Assembly: GCF_000020685.1 (NCBI RefSeq)
Contig: NC_012526.1
Span: 20,001-84,000 of the forward strand
DNA: 64,000 nt
Reading direction: 5' to 3'
Source of the DNA: Deinococcus deserti VCD115
GTDB taxonomy: Bacteria > Deinococcota > Deinococci > Deinococcales > Deinococcaceae
Positions 1-8,336 of this stretch are shown here, piece by piece. How positions within the stretch are numbered: the first letter of the stretch is position 1; every line of letters starts with the position of its first letter. The notes below the pieces were generated by a model. The model saw only the letters and a program-made list of their open reading frames with translations, had not been told where the DNA came from and searched no databases. Both the position numbers and the translations under genes were made by a program.

Positions 1-703
1 ATGCGCTCACGAAGGACGAGGCCGGGCGGTAAATCAGATCATCCGGAGTACCGAATTGTTCCAGGCGTCCTGCGTTCATCAGGGCGATCTGGTCGCCCAG
101 CCGCAACGCTTCATCAATGTCATGCGTCACCAGGACCACGGTCTTGTGAAGGCGGCGTTGAATCTCACGGAAGGCCTGCTGCAGATGCTCGCGTGCCAGT
201 GGGTCCAGTGCGCCGAAAGGTTCATCCATCAGCAGCACCGGTGGGTCCGCAGCAAGGGCCCGTGCCACCCCGACTCGCTGTGCCTGCCCGCCCGAGAGCT
301 GAGCTGGGCGCTTGTGCCGGAAAGTGTCAGGATCCAGACCGACCAGGTCAAGCAGTTCGTCCACCCGGCGGGCTGTCTCCTGACGCGAACGCCCAAGCAG
401 TTCCGGCACGGTGGCTACGTTCTGGGCCACGTTCAGGTGGGGAAACAGCCCGATCTGCTGAATGACATAGCCGATGCCCCGGCGCAGCACCTCCGGGCGC
501 AGTTCACGCGTGTCCTGACCGCCAAGCCGCACCATTCCAGCGGTAGGCTCAATCAGGCGGTTGATCATGCGCAGGGTGGTGGTCTTCCCACAGCCCGAGG
601 GCCCCAGCAACGCCGTGACCTGACCGGCAGGGAAGACCAGGCTCAGATCCTGAACCACCGCCTGAGCGCCGTAATGTTTTTCCAGATGCTCAAGCTCGAT
701 CAT
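1..703 (-). CDS. ABC transporter ATP-binding protein, glycine betaine/osmoprotectant type (3' end off window)
   Basis: The ATPase of an osmoprotectant importer. It starts at ATG 703 and runs off the left edge without a stop, so about 234 N-terminal residues are visible. Seen in the translation: Walker A GPSGCGKTT, Q-loop with YVIQQIGLFPHLNV, signature LSGGQAQRVGVARAL, Walker B LLMDEPFGALDP and the switch histidine in VLVTHDIDEAL. The sequence QQIGLFPHLNV and the partner genes fit the OpuCA/ProV/YehX group. Its start overlaps the permease stop by 4 bp (ATGA), so translation is probably coupled. Any C-terminal CBS domains, common in this family, would lie outside the window. The family call is firm; the exact substrate (betaine, choline or another) cannot be read from sequence. 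Confidence 0.93.
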   Translation of the reverse strand, partial: MIELEHLEKHYGAQAVVQDLSLVFPAGQVTALLGPSGCGKTTTLRMINRLIEPTAGMVRLGGQDTRELRPEVLRRGIGYVIQQIGLFPHLNVAQNVATVPELLGRSRQETARRVDELLDLVGLDPDTFRHKRPAQLSGGQAQRVGVARALAADPPVLLMDEPFGALDPLAREHLQQAFREIQRRLHKTVVLVTHDIDEALRLGDQIALMNAGRLEQFGTPDDLIYRPASSFVSA

Positions 704-1881
704 TCGTCTCCCGCCCGACCCAGCCTGCCGCTCAGCCACCTTTCGGCGGCGCGCAGCAGAGCGTCCACCAGCACTGCGAGCAGGGCTGCCGGGACCGCGC
801 CCAGTAGAATCAGGTCAGTCGCTGCGCTTTGCAGCCCCTTGAAAATATAGGTACCCAGCCCGCCTGCCCCGATCAGCGCAGCGACCGCTGCCACACCCAC
901 CAGCATGACCGCTGCCTGCCGCACACCACTGAGCCACACAGGCAGTGCCAGCGGCAGCTCGACCCGCCAGAACGTCTGAGCTGGGGTCATGCCCATGCCC
1001 CTGGCCGCGTCCACGGTGCCGGGCGGCACCCCACGCAGCGCTTCAATGCCGTTCCGGAGGACCGGCAGCAGGGCGTAAAGCGTCATGGCCGTGAGGGCCG
1101 GAGCGACACCAATACCGGCAACGCCCACTTCCCTTAAAGCGGGAAAGGCGCGTGACAGTGCAGCAAGCGGCACAATCAGCAGACCCAGGAGGGCGAGGCT
1201 GGGGATGGTCTGAACAGCGTTTGCTATGCCCAGCGCGCCAGCGGCCACCCGTTCCCAGCGGACCGCCCAGAGTGTCAGTGGCACGCCCAGGAAAACTGCC
1301 AGTCCCAGCGCTGAGCCCACCAGCCGCAGATGCTGGCCGAATTCCTGCACCCAGCGGGGACCCTCGCTGCGGGCTTCCACGAGGACCGACCAGGTGCTCA
1401 GCTGACCGCTCAGTACCAGGAGCGCAGTTGCGGGCACCCAGGCCCAGGCCCACAGCCGGGGTACCCAGCCAGTCTGTGCCGCGCCGAAGGCGGCGATTAA
1501 CGCCCCCACCATATACAGCCAGAACCCGGAGGCAGCGCTGGCCCGCGCGAACTCGGCCTGTCCGGTCAGGGCCCCGGCCGTGCGCTCGCCCAGCAGCCAG
1601 AAGGCCGCCACTATACTGCCAGCCGCGGCAGAGGCGGACAGTTCAGGAGAGCGGCGGATCAGCAGGGCCGGGAGCACGGCCAGCAGCAGCAGCACCAGCG
1701 TGATGGCCAGGGGCAGGCGCAGCAGTTCTCCAGGGGCCAGACGATTGGGCCGCAGCAGGACCCACGGCAACAGGGCACCAGACAGCAGGGGAAGGGCGCC
1801 CAGCCAGAGCACCACGCGGATATCCGCACGTGCTGATGTCCCTTCTTCCAAAGAGACGGGTTCAGAAGAAAGGGCGGTCAA
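700..1881 (-). CDS. Osmoprotectant ABC transporter permease (OpuCB/YehY-like)
   Basis: Inner-membrane permease of the importer, 393 aa. The C-terminal half is a standard BPD-type permease with the EAA-loop region at about residues 290-315 (DAARGMGMTPAQTFWRVELP), the coupling site for the ATPase. The N-terminal 150 residues add several further hydrophobic segments absent from short OpuCB permeases (about 215 aa), resembling the longer YehY type. It sits between the binding-protein gene (16 bp upstream) and the ATPase (4-bp overlap), so the three form one minus-strand operon. Membrane location and role are well supported; the ligand is not. Confidence 0.9.
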   Translation of the reverse strand: MTALSSEPVSLEEGTSARADIRVVLWLGALPLLSGALLPWVLLRPNRLAPGELLRLPLAITLVLLLLAVLPALLIRRSPELSASAAAGSIVAAFWLLGERTAGALTGQAEFARASAASGFWLYMVGALIAAFGAAQTGWVPRLWAWAWVPATALLVLSGQLSTWSVLVEARSEGPRWVQEFGQHLRLVGSALGLAVFLGVPLTLWAVRWERVAAGALGIANAVQTIPSLALLGLLIVPLAALSRAFPALREVGVAGIGVAPALTAMTLYALLPVLRNGIEALRGVPPGTVDAARGMGMTPAQTFWRVELPLALPVWLSGVRQAAVMLVGVAAVAALIGAGGLGTYIFKGLQSAATDLILLGAVPAALLAVLVDALLRAAERWLSGRLGRAGDE

Positions 1882-1897
1882 CGCGGCCGCCCGAAAG

Positions 1898-2803
1898 TCA
1901 CTTGATCAGGCCTTTGCCCTTCAGATAAGCCTGTGCCACGCTCTGGGCGCTGCGCCCTTCCAGGGCGACCTGGGCGTTGAGGCCCTGCATGGTGTTTTGA
2001 TTCAGGGTCGAAAACACCCGGTTAAGCAGTGTGGCGATCTGCGGATTGGCTTTCAGGGTTTCTGTGCGGATGATGACTGCGGGCTGATACACCGCCTGCG
2101 CTCCCTTTGGATCTTTCAGGGCAACCATTTTGAGCGCTGCGAGGCTGCCGTCCGTTCCATAGGCCATCGCCGCGTTCACGCCGCTGGTGCCCTGCGCGGC
2201 AGCCTGCTGTGTCTGGGGGGGCGTGGCACCTGCAAGCACGAGCTTCTGGGCACTGCTCAGCTTGAAGCCATAAGCGGCCTCGAACGCTGGCATGGTATCT
2301 GGGCGGTTGAAGAACTCTGGGCTGCCGGCAATCTTGAACTTGCCACCGGCTTTCAGATAGCGTGCCAGATCGGCCACGCTGCTCAGGCGGGCACTCTGGG
2401 CCAGTGACTGCGGCACGGCAATCACCCAGGTGTTGTTGACCTGCGCGGGTTTGAGCCAGGTGATGCCATTGCGGCTGTCCAGCTGGCGCGCCAGGCCGTA
2501 GATGGTGCCGGGGTTACCAGCCTGCTTGGGTGTGATCTTGGCCTTGGGAAACAGATAGACCGCATTGCCGGTGTACTCGGGGTACACGTCGATTTCACCG
2601 GCCAGGATGGCCTTGCGGTTGACTCCGGTATCACCCAGGCTGGTGCGGTCGGTCACTTCGATTCCGGCGTTCTTGAGGGTCAGCAGGATCATCTGACCCA
2701 GGATCTGTGCTTCGGGGTCGAGCTTGCTGCCAACCACGACAGGTTTGGCAGCGGCGCTTCCTGCCAGGGCAACGAGGGTACTGAGAATCAGAATGCGGCT
2801 CAT
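1898..2803 (-). CDS. Osmoprotectant ABC transporter substrate-binding protein (OpuAC/OsmF-like)
   Basis: Exported binding protein of 301 aa that delivers betaine-like compounds to the permease. A Sec signal peptide occupies about residues 1-19 (LVALAGSAAA then KPVV), with no lipobox Cys. The mature protein begins VVVGSKLDPEAQILGQM and carries GEIDVYPEYTGN, a motif highly characteristic of OpuAC/OpuCC/OsmF proteins. The start at 2803 is supported by an AAGGAGG ribosome binding site a few bases upstream. It is the first gene of the operon with the permease and ATPase. Confidence 0.92.
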   Translation of the reverse strand: MSRILILSTLVALAGSAAAKPVVVGSKLDPEAQILGQMILLTLKNAGIEVTDRTSLGDTGVNRKAILAGEIDVYPEYTGNAVYLFPKAKITPKQAGNPGTIYGLARQLDSRNGITWLKPAQVNNTWVIAVPQSLAQSARLSSVADLARYLKAGGKFKIAGSPEFFNRPDTMPAFEAAYGFKLSSAQKLVLAGATPPQTQQAAAQGTSGVNAAMAYGTDGSLAALKMVALKDPKGAQAVYQPAVIIRTETLKANPQIATLLNRVFSTLNQNTMQGLNAQVALEGRSAQSVAQAYLKGKGLIK

Positions 2804-3000
2804 GTGGCCTCCTTGGGGGTGCGGCCTTGGTCCTGCGCCCCCGGTGTAGTGCGCGTGTTCGAATGAAGAGTCTGGGTCCCAGCCTAGCGGCCTGAGGGCC
2901 GCACTACGGTGCGGGGGCTACACACGGCGGGGCAGCTTCCAGCAGACGATAACGAGGGCCGACCCGGTCCTGGCGTCGGCCCTCTGTAGTGCAGCGCGTT
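2804..3000. other. Intergenic region between the importer operon and the HU gene
   Basis: No gene seen. It should contain the promoter of the importer operon (minus strand) and holds the HU terminator hairpin. Several GC-rich repeated fragments (for example GTAGTGCG and CGCACTAC) suggest additional secondary structure around 2840-2935. Confidence 0.5.
2954..2984 (-). terminator. Hairpin terminator downstream of the HU gene
   Basis: Perfect 10-bp inverted repeat (GAGGGCCGAC / GTCGGCCCTC) with an 11-nt loop, 17 bp beyond the HU stop codon on the minus strand. The T-tract after it is weak, so it may be an imperfect intrinsic terminator. Confidence 0.55.
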
Positions 3001-3348
3001 TTACAGGTTGCCTTTGAGGGTACTGGCTACCTTGAAACGGATCTTTTTTCCGGCAGGAATGGTGATCTTCTCACTAGTGCCGGGGCGTACGCCAGTGCGG
3101 GCCGCTGTCTGGGCCACGCTCAGGGTTCCCAGACCAGGCAGACCGACGTTGCGGCCCTCCCGCAGGGCGCCTACCACGCATTCGAGCATGGTGGCTACCG
3201 CGTCTCCGGCCTGCTTTTTGTTCAGGCTGGTGCGGTCGGCGACCATTTCGATCAGCTGGGTCTTGGCAATCTTGCTGCCCGCGGCAGCGGCGCGGCGGGA
3301 CGTAGCAGCGGCGGGTTTCTTGGCGGCAGGCTTGGTGCTCTTGGCCAT
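3001..3348 (-). CDS. hup: HU-family DNA-binding protein with Lys/Ala-rich N-terminal extension
   Basis: Nucleoid-associated protein of 115 aa that bends and compacts DNA. Residues 1-25 form a Lys/Ala/Pro-rich tail ([21 protein letters not shown]), as in Deinococcus HU; the remaining 90 residues are the HU fold. The beta-arm segment reads [23 protein letters not shown], matching the usual RxGRNPxTGExIxIPA pattern with [11 protein letters not shown] instead of the canonical arm. [10 protein letters not shown] matches the HU dimer core. A strong GGAGG site precedes ATG 3348, and a consensus-like promoter lies at 3396-3423. It is a single-gene unit ending at the hairpin at 2954-2984. Confidence 0.95.
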   Translation of the reverse strand: MAKSTKPAAKKPAAATSRRAAAAGSKIAKTQLIEMVADRTSLNKKQAGDAVATMLECVVGALREGRNVGLPGLGTLSVAQTAARTGVRPGTSEKITIPAGKKIRFKVASTLKGNL

Positions 3349-3395
3349 ACAGGAACCTCCAGGCGATTGAATTGAGCAGGGATCGGCTCATTGGC

Positions 3396-3423
3396 ACAGT
3401 AACACACTGTTTTTCTACGTCAA
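3396..3423 (-). promoter_or_regulatory. Promoter of the HU gene
   Basis: Minus strand: -35 TTGACG (3423-3418), 16-nt spacer, -10 TACTGT (3401-3396). This predicts a 5' leader of roughly 40 nt carrying the GGAGG site. Confidence 0.65.
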
Positions 3424-3539
3424 TCCTGAAAACTGCGCTCTGGCACGGACTTTTGTGACGCTACCCATGCCTGGGATCTGAAATATGTCGTGGAATCGGT
3501 TGAAGGGCGGCTGGAACGCTCCACTCCTGATTCCAACAC

Positions 3540-4280
3540 TTAAAGGAAAGATAAAGATTGGGGGGTGGCCTGCAGATTGAGTACCCGGCTGCGTCCGCTC
3601 AGGGCGTCCAGGGTCCACAGACGTCCCTGCAATGGTTCTCCTACGCCACCCAGGACTTTCAGGGCTTCCAGAGCCATCATGCTGCCTACCACATTCGGCA
3701 GTGGCCCCAGAACTCCAGCCTCGTCGCACGACAGTGCATCTGCAGCGTCAGGAAAGACGTCACGCAGGCCCAGTTCTGGCCCGAAAACGCTGACCATGCC
3801 GCTGGTGCCACTGGCCGCACCCCATACCCAGCGCTGCCCAGCACGGGTACAGACGTCTGCGATCAGATAGCGGGTCTCGAAGTTGTCGGTCGCGTCGATC
3901 ACCAGGTCAGCCTCTGCAACCAGCGGGCCGATATTTCCTGCATTGACGGCCTCTGCCGTGTGCACAGTCACGTGGGGGTTGATGCACTGCACCCGCGCAG
4001 CTGCCACCTGCGCCTTGGCCCGGCCCACGTCTTCCTGGGCAAACAGCGTCTGACGGTGCAGATTGCTGAGTGCCACGGTGTCTCCGTCTGCTATCACCAG
4101 CCGGCCCACACCCGCGCCCGAGAGCTGGGCAGCCACGGGTCCACCCAGGCCGCCTGCTCCCACCAGCAGCACCGAGGCTGCGCGCACCCGCTCCTGGGCT
4201 CCAGCGTCCAGCCACTCGGGCACCAGCAGCTGACGTGAATAGCGGCGCAGCTCGGCGCGCGTCAGAGAGTCGCGGCTCAT
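3540..4280 (-). CDS. ThiF/MoeB/HesA-family adenylyltransferase lacking the zinc-binding CxxC pairs
   Basis: Cytoplasmic E1-like enzyme of 246 aa that would adenylate the C-terminus of a ThiS/MoaD-type sulfur carrier. Seen: RYSRQLLVPEW at the N-terminus, nucleotide-binding GAGGLGGPVAAQLSGAGVG, DGDTVALSNLHRQTLF, the catalytic-loop region SCDEAGVLGPLPNVVGS with its conserved Cys, and DATDNFETRYLIAD. MoeB and ThiF normally bind structural zinc through two CxxC pairs; here the first (usually CYRCLFP) reads GLRDVFP and the second is absent. It is therefore a zinc-less relative. A -10 box TAGACT 6 nt before the ATG suggests a leaderless transcript. No carrier protein gene is adjacent, so ThiF versus MoeB cannot be decided. 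Confidence 0.85.
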   Translation of the reverse strand: MSRDSLTRAELRRYSRQLLVPEWLDAGAQERVRAASVLLVGAGGLGGPVAAQLSGAGVGRLVIADGDTVALSNLHRQTLFAQEDVGRAKAQVAAARVQCINPHVTVHTAEAVNAGNIGPLVAEADLVIDATDNFETRYLIADVCTRAGQRWVWGAASGTSGMVSVFGPELGLRDVFPDAADALSCDEAGVLGPLPNVVGSMMALEALKVLGGVGEPLQGRLWTLDALSGRSRVLNLQATPQSLSFL

Positions 4281-4286
4281 GGTACG

Positions 4287-4351
4287 AGTCTACGGCTTCG
4301 GCTGACCCGTCAGGAATACAGCGCCGAGTGGCAGCTCCGGCACTCTAGAAT
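4287..4351. promoter_or_regulatory. Divergent leaderless promoters (adenylyltransferase and PlsY-like gene)
   Basis: Minus strand -10 TAGACT at 4292-4287 is 6 nt before ATG 4280; plus strand -10 TAGAAT at 4346-4351 is 6 nt before ATG 4358. Neither start has a ribosome binding site between box and codon. Confidence 0.6.
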
Positions 4352-4357
4352 GCGGCC

Positions 4358-4924
4358 ATGCCCGCGCTGGTGCTTGCCGTTCTTTCCTACCTGCTGGGCT
4401 CCCTGGTTATGGGCGTGCTGTATTCACGCGCACGTGGCACCGATATCCGTGAGCGCGATCTGCCGGGTGGCAGCGGGACCTACCGGCAGTACGGTCTGCA
4501 GGCCGCGCTGCTGGTCGCGGCAGGAGACATTCTGAAAGGTGTGGCCGCCGCGCTGCTGGCGCGTGCCATCGCTCCGGACGCAAGCTGGGTGGCCGCGCTG
4601 TTCGTGGTACTGGGGCACTGCTATCCAGTCTTTTTCGGCCTCCGGGGCGGCGGTGGGATCGCGCCTCTGGGCGGAGCACTGCTGGTGCTGGCTCCCCTAA
4701 CGCTACTGGGGACCCTGGCCACTGCGCTGGCAGTAATTCCGCTCTACCGTGCGCTGTTGCAGCGTCGGATTAAGCTCAATGCCGTGCCGGTAGCCACAGT
4801 GGTGGCGGTACCGGTGGGGCTGATGCTCTCTACCCGCTACGGTGGGCTGCTGGATCTGCTGGCCGGGGGAGGTGCCATGGCGCTGCGTGCCCTGCACCTG
4901 CTGGCGGCCTCCCGGAGAGCATGA
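4358..4924 (+). CDS. PlsY-like integral membrane protein with degenerate acyltransferase motifs
   Basis: Protein of 188 aa with the overall layout of PlsY, the acyl-phosphate glycerol-3-phosphate acyltransferase: YLLGSLVMGVLYSRARGTDIRERDLPGG near the N-terminus, a membrane segment followed by GDILKG, and LGHCYPVFFGLRGGGGIA. Canonical PlsY has SGNxGATN after the first motif and GGKGVA in the third; here these are GGSGTYRQYG and GGGGIA, so the lysine of GGKGVA and the Asn/Ala/Thr cluster are missing. It may be an inactive or repurposed paralogue. The stop overlaps the start of the TPR membrane protein by 4 bp (ATGA), so the two are probably made together. Confidence 0.75.
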   Translation: MPALVLAVLSYLLGSLVMGVLYSRARGTDIRERDLPGGSGTYRQYGLQAALLVAAGDILKGVAAALLARAIAPDASWVAALFVVLGHCYPVFFGLRGGGGIAPLGGALLVLAPLTLLGTLATALAVIPLYRALLQRRIKLNAVPVATVVAVPVGLMLSTRYGGLLDLLAGGGAMALRALHLLAASRRA

Positions 4925-7026
4925 AGCCCTCGACCCGTGTGCTGCCGCTGGCCCTGCTGCTGCTGGGCAGTGCGTGCGCCAATGCCGTGCTTGAAGGCCG
5001 CACCCTGCGCTTCGAGAATGGACCCCGGGTCGTCTGGCAGCGGAGTTTTCCGGACTGGATGGGTACGCTGACGGCCCCGGTCGAGGCCGGTGGCGTGACC
5101 TACCTGGGGGTTGGCCCGGTGGTGTATGCCTTCTCAAACACCGGACAGATCAGCGAGCGCATTGATCTGCCGGGCATGGTGACCTCGCTGGACGCCAGCA
5201 GCGGGGGGCTGCGTGTCAGCACCGAGCAGGCCGGGGCCGTGGGGCTCTTTACCCTGAGCCGCACCAACGGGACCCTGACGGCGCTTGAGCGGGTGGTGCC
5301 GCCTCCGGATCCAAAAGTGACCGGCTGGCTGGCCTACACTGCTGACCGGATACCTGCCCAGGCGGTTGAGCCAGCCGCAGCGCAGGACCCAGGCAATCCT
5401 TTCCTGGCATTGCGCGAGGCGCGGCTGGCCAGCGCCGAGGGCGACCTGTACGGCAGCCTCAGCGCGGTGCGACGGGCCCTCAATACCACGCTGCCGTTTC
5501 CGGCGTGGGTTCAGCTTGCCGCGCGACTTGATGCCGCCGGCTTTCCCTCTGCGGCAGATCTGGCGCTGGAGCACGCTCGGCGTGACGCCGCCGAGCGTGG
5601 CTTCGATCCGGAGGTGCCGGTCAGCCGGGCGGCGCTCGGCGCTTACGGCAACCCCAGCGGGTATGTCGGCACGCTGCTTGACCAGAACCGCCTGACCCGT
5701 GCCGAGGTCTGGATGCGCTACCTGCGTGAGCTGCATCCACGGTTCGAAGGAGGGCTGGCGCTGTACGAGCGCTATGCCCGGGCCCTGGAGACCCAGGGCC
5801 GTGTCGGTGAGGCCGAGGAATGGCGTCAGTTTGCCCGCAGCCTGCGCGGCGGCACCCTGTACAACCTGGGGCTGGAGGGCACCCATACCCTGCGGGACGC
5901 AGCGCGCCTGGCAGCCCTGAGCCTGCTGCTGGCATTGACCGCCGCACTGCTGACGCTGACTGCCCGTGCCTGGCGGGCCCAGGGGGAGGACACCCGGGCG
6001 CTGGGTGGCCGCCTGCTGGGCTGGCGCCGCCCCCTGTCGCGCGCGCGGCGCCTGGCGGTGGCATATGCCAGTGCGGGCGAGCGCCTGACCCTGGTTCTGC
6101 TGGCCGCTGCCCTGTTTACGGTCCTGGGGGGCTGGCAGTGGACCAACCTGGCCAGCAGCGGTCTGAAGGCTGCGGCTGTGACCACCGGGACCTACGGAGG
6201 CAGTTGGGTCAGCACCCAGCTCAGTCGCCTGAACCTGCGGCCCGGGCCCGATACAGCGCTGCTGAGCGGACTCAATGCCCAGCTTGATGGAAATGCCACC
6301 CAGGCGCGCGAGCACTACACCCGGGCGCTGCCCGATGCCTGCGCCCGGAACAACCTGGGTGTGATCGCCCAGACCCGCGGCGATGAGGCTCAGGCCCGCG
6401 ACCTGTACCGCGCCGCACTGGCAGACCGGCCTACCCTGAGCGCCGCAGCATTCAATCTTGGCCTGAGCCCCTCCTCTCCGGAGCTGGCGTTCCAGCGCAC
6501 CTACCGGCCCAACCAGCCCAGGTTGTGCTATCCCGATCAGCGCAGTCTGACGCGTGCGCTGACAGGAGACCTGGGAGCCACACTGCGGGGCAACCTGCGT
6601 GAACCGGTGTCGCTGGTAACAGCGGCCCCTGGCAACAGCGTGCGTCTGGGCTGGGCCCTGCTGGGAGCCCTGATCGTCACAGGATGGTTGGCCTTCACTC
6701 TGCTACTGCCGCGTGCGGCGAACGAGGAGCGACTGGGCCGGCCAGCCGCGTACCGAATACTGGGCGTACTGCTGCCAGGATCGGCGTTGCTTCACAGTGC
6801 CTGGGGCAGCGTGCTGCTGCTGGGCTGGGCCGCCTGTATCAGCGCGCTGATGCCGCTGAGTGGCCTGATTGCCTTCCCAAATCTGGTGAACCTCTCGCTG
6901 CCTGGTGTGCGGCTGACTCTGTTGGGCGCCCTGGCGTTGACCTACCTGCTGGGCATCCTGGGGTTCGTGGCCGCTGAAATCCGCTTTGCCCGCCGCGTCC
7001 GGCTCCACGCCCAGCAGGAGGCATAA
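4921..7026 (+). CDS. Large TPR-containing membrane protein, function unknown
   Basis: 701-aa envelope protein not assigned to a named family. The N-terminus is a signal peptide with a possible lipobox (LLLGSAC, Cys at about 19). Residues 25-115 read like a beta-propeller/PQQ-type strand region (PVVYAFSNTGQISERIDLPG). Residues 140-305 are helical repeats. A hydrophobic block lies at about 325-350 and another at about 385-410. A clear TPR pair follows (NAQLDGNATQAREHYTRALP and NLGVIAQTRGDEAQARDLYRAAL, about 455-510). The last 150 residues contain four hydrophobic segments. It is translationally coupled to the PlsY-like gene. A role in an envelope assembly or lipid-linked process is only an inference from that context. 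Confidence 0.75.
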   Translation: MKPSTRVLPLALLLLGSACANAVLEGRTLRFENGPRVVWQRSFPDWMGTLTAPVEAGGVTYLGVGPVVYAFSNTGQISERIDLPGMVTSLDASSGGLRVSTEQAGAVGLFTLSRTNGTLTALERVVPPPDPKVTGWLAYTADRIPAQAVEPAAAQDPGNPFLALREARLASAEGDLYGSLSAVRRALNTTLPFPAWVQLAARLDAAGFPSAADLALEHARRDAAERGFDPEVPVSRAALGAYGNPSGYVGTLLDQNRLTRAEVWMRYLRELHPRFEGGLALYERYARALETQGRVGEAEEWRQFARSLRGGTLYNLGLEGTHTLRDAARLAALSLLLALTAALLTLTARAWRAQGEDTRALGGRLLGWRRPLSRARRLAVAYASAGERLTLVLLAAALFTVLGGWQWTNLASSGLKAAAVTTGTYGGSWVSTQLSRLNLRPGPDTALLSGLNAQLDGNATQAREHYTRALPDACARNNLGVIAQTRGDEAQARDLYRAALADRPTLSAAAFNLGLSPSSPELAFQRTYRPNQPRLCYPDQRSLTRALTGDLGATLRGNLREPVSLVTAAPGNSVRLGWALLGALIVTGWLAFTLLLPRAANEERLGRPAAYRILGVLLPGSALLHSAWGSVLLLGWAACISALMPLSGLIAFPNLVNLSLPGVRLTLLGALALTYLLGILGFVAAEIRFARRVRLHAQQEA

Positions 7027-7044
7027 AGTCCGGGCCAAGGCTGC

Positions 7045-7050
7045 TAGCCT
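7045..7050 (+). promoter_or_regulatory. -10 box of the ubiX-ispD-ispE unit (leaderless)
   Basis: TAGCCT ends 6 nt before ATG 7057, in the gap after the TPR gene, so the isoprenoid operon has its own likely promoter. Confidence 0.55.
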
Positions 7051-7056
7051 GCAGGC

Positions 7057-7641
7057 ATGAGGCTGGTGGTGGGTATTTCGGGCGGCAGCGGGATTCCCTA
7101 CGCGCATGGAGTTCTTCAGGTCCTGAAGGACCTGAATGTGGAGACGCATCTGGTCGTGAGCAGCGGAGCCAAGCGGGTCATGACAGCTGAAGAGTCCGGG
7201 CCGCAGCTGCCGGACCTGACGGCGCTGGCGTCGCAGGTTCACGAGGACCGGGACCTGGCCGCCAGCGTGGCCAGCGGGTCCTACCGCACCGACGGCATGT
7301 TGATCATTCCCTGCAGCGCCGGCACGCTGGCCAAAGTCGCGCATGGACTGGCCGACAACCTGCTGTCGCGCGCCGCGCATGTGACCCTCAAGGAGCGCCG
7401 CCCCCTGGTGCTGGTCATCCGCGAGGACCCGTTGCCCCGGCCCATGCTGCTCAACCTGCTGGCTGTCCATGATGCGGGTGCCAGGGTCATGACTGCCAGT
7501 CCAGGCTTCTATCACGCCCCGGACACCGTGGCTCAACTGCTGCACTTTGTCACTGCGCGCGTGCTGGATCAGTTCGGACTGGACGTGCCGGGGTTCCGCC
7601 GCTGGAAGGAACCCGGCAGCACCCCGGAGGCAGAGCAGTGA
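7057..7641 (+). CDS. ubiX: UbiX-type flavin prenyltransferase
   Basis: 194-aa flavoprotein of the UbiX/Pad1 family, which attaches a dimethylallyl group to FMN to make the prenylated FMN cofactor used by UbiD decarboxylases. Seen: GISGGSGIPYAHGVLQVL at the N-terminus, SSGAKRVM, SGSYRTDGMLIIPCSAGTLAKVAHGLADNLLSRA (flavin and phosphate binding) and LREDPLPRPMLLNLL-like VIREDPLPRPMLLNLL near the C-terminus. The length is typical. No ubiD gene is in the window. It overlaps the ispD start (GTGA), placing it with two enzymes of the MEP pathway that ultimately supplies dimethylallyl groups. Confidence 0.92.
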   Translation: MRLVVGISGGSGIPYAHGVLQVLKDLNVETHLVVSSGAKRVMTAEESGPQLPDLTALASQVHEDRDLAASVASGSYRTDGMLIIPCSAGTLAKVAHGLADNLLSRAAHVTLKERRPLVLVIREDPLPRPMLLNLLAVHDAGARVMTASPGFYHAPDTVAQLLHFVTARVLDQFGLDVPGFRRWKEPGSTPEAEQ

Positions 7642-8336
7642 GCGGCCCGTGTCTGCTGGCTGGACGGAGCGCGGCCCTGGTTCCGGCCGCGGGGTCCGGT
7701 ACGCGTCTGGGCCGGGGCCCCAAAGCCTTTGTGGAGGTGGCCGGGCAGACCCTGCTTGCGCGCAGTGTGGCGGCGCTGGCCCCCCACGTGGACGAGGTTC
7801 TGGTGGCGTTGCCGGTGGGCACCGAGCTTCCCCCGGGTATTCCGGCGCGGGCTATCGTGGGCGGTGAAACCCGGCAGGAGAGTGTCCGGCGCCTGCTGCA
7901 TGCCACAGCAGCCGAGCGGGTCCTGGTTCACGACGCGGCGCGGCCCTTTCTGCCGGAGGGCGTGATTCACGCCCTGCTTGAAGCGGTCCTGGATACCGGA
8001 GCCGCGACCGCTGCCCTTCCGGTCGCCGACACCCTGGTGCGCGCGGGCACAGGCGAGCAGGCGGGAGATACCGGCTGCTGGGGTGAGCTGGTCAGCCGTG
8101 AGAATCTCTGGGGGGTGCAGACGCCTCAGGCGTTCCTGCGCGAGGTGCTGCTCGAAGCGCACGCGCAGGCCCGTTCGCAGGGCCATACCGCCACGGACGA
8201 CGCCGGACTGGTCGCGCGGCTGGGCGGCCGGGTGCGGCTGGTGCCCGGAGACGCGCGGCTGTTCAAGGTCACCACCCCCGGGGACCTGGCGCTGGCAGAG
8301 GCGCTGGCCCGGGTATGGGACGGAGCCGGTTGCTGA
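7638..8336 (+). CDS. ispD: 2-C-methyl-D-erythritol 4-phosphate cytidylyltransferase
   Basis: Third step of the MEP isoprenoid pathway: MEP plus CTP gives CDP-methylerythritol and pyrophosphate. 232 aa. Seen: nucleotide-binding PAAGSGTRLGRGPKAF with the essential lysine, GGETRQESVRRLL, VLVHDAARPFLP, LWGVQTPQAF and TDDAGLVARLGGRV. The start is GTG 7638, overlapping the ubiX stop, and the stop overlaps the ispE start by 1 bp (TGATG). Confidence 0.95.
   Translation: MSGPCLLAGRSAALVPAAGSGTRLGRGPKAFVEVAGQTLLARSVAALAPHVDEVLVALPVGTELPPGIPARAIVGGETRQESVRRLLHATAAERVLVHDAARPFLPEGVIHALLEAVLDTGAATAALPVADTLVRAGTGEQAGDTGCWGELVSRENLWGVQTPQAFLREVLLEAHAQARSQGHTATDDAGLVARLGGRVRLVPGDARLFKVTTPGDLALAEALARVWDGAGC

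Noticed and set aside
5134..6315. 393-codon minus-strand frame opposite the TPR membrane protein
   Set aside because: Gln/Gly-rich antisense translation without start signals; the plus-strand TPR protein is preferred.
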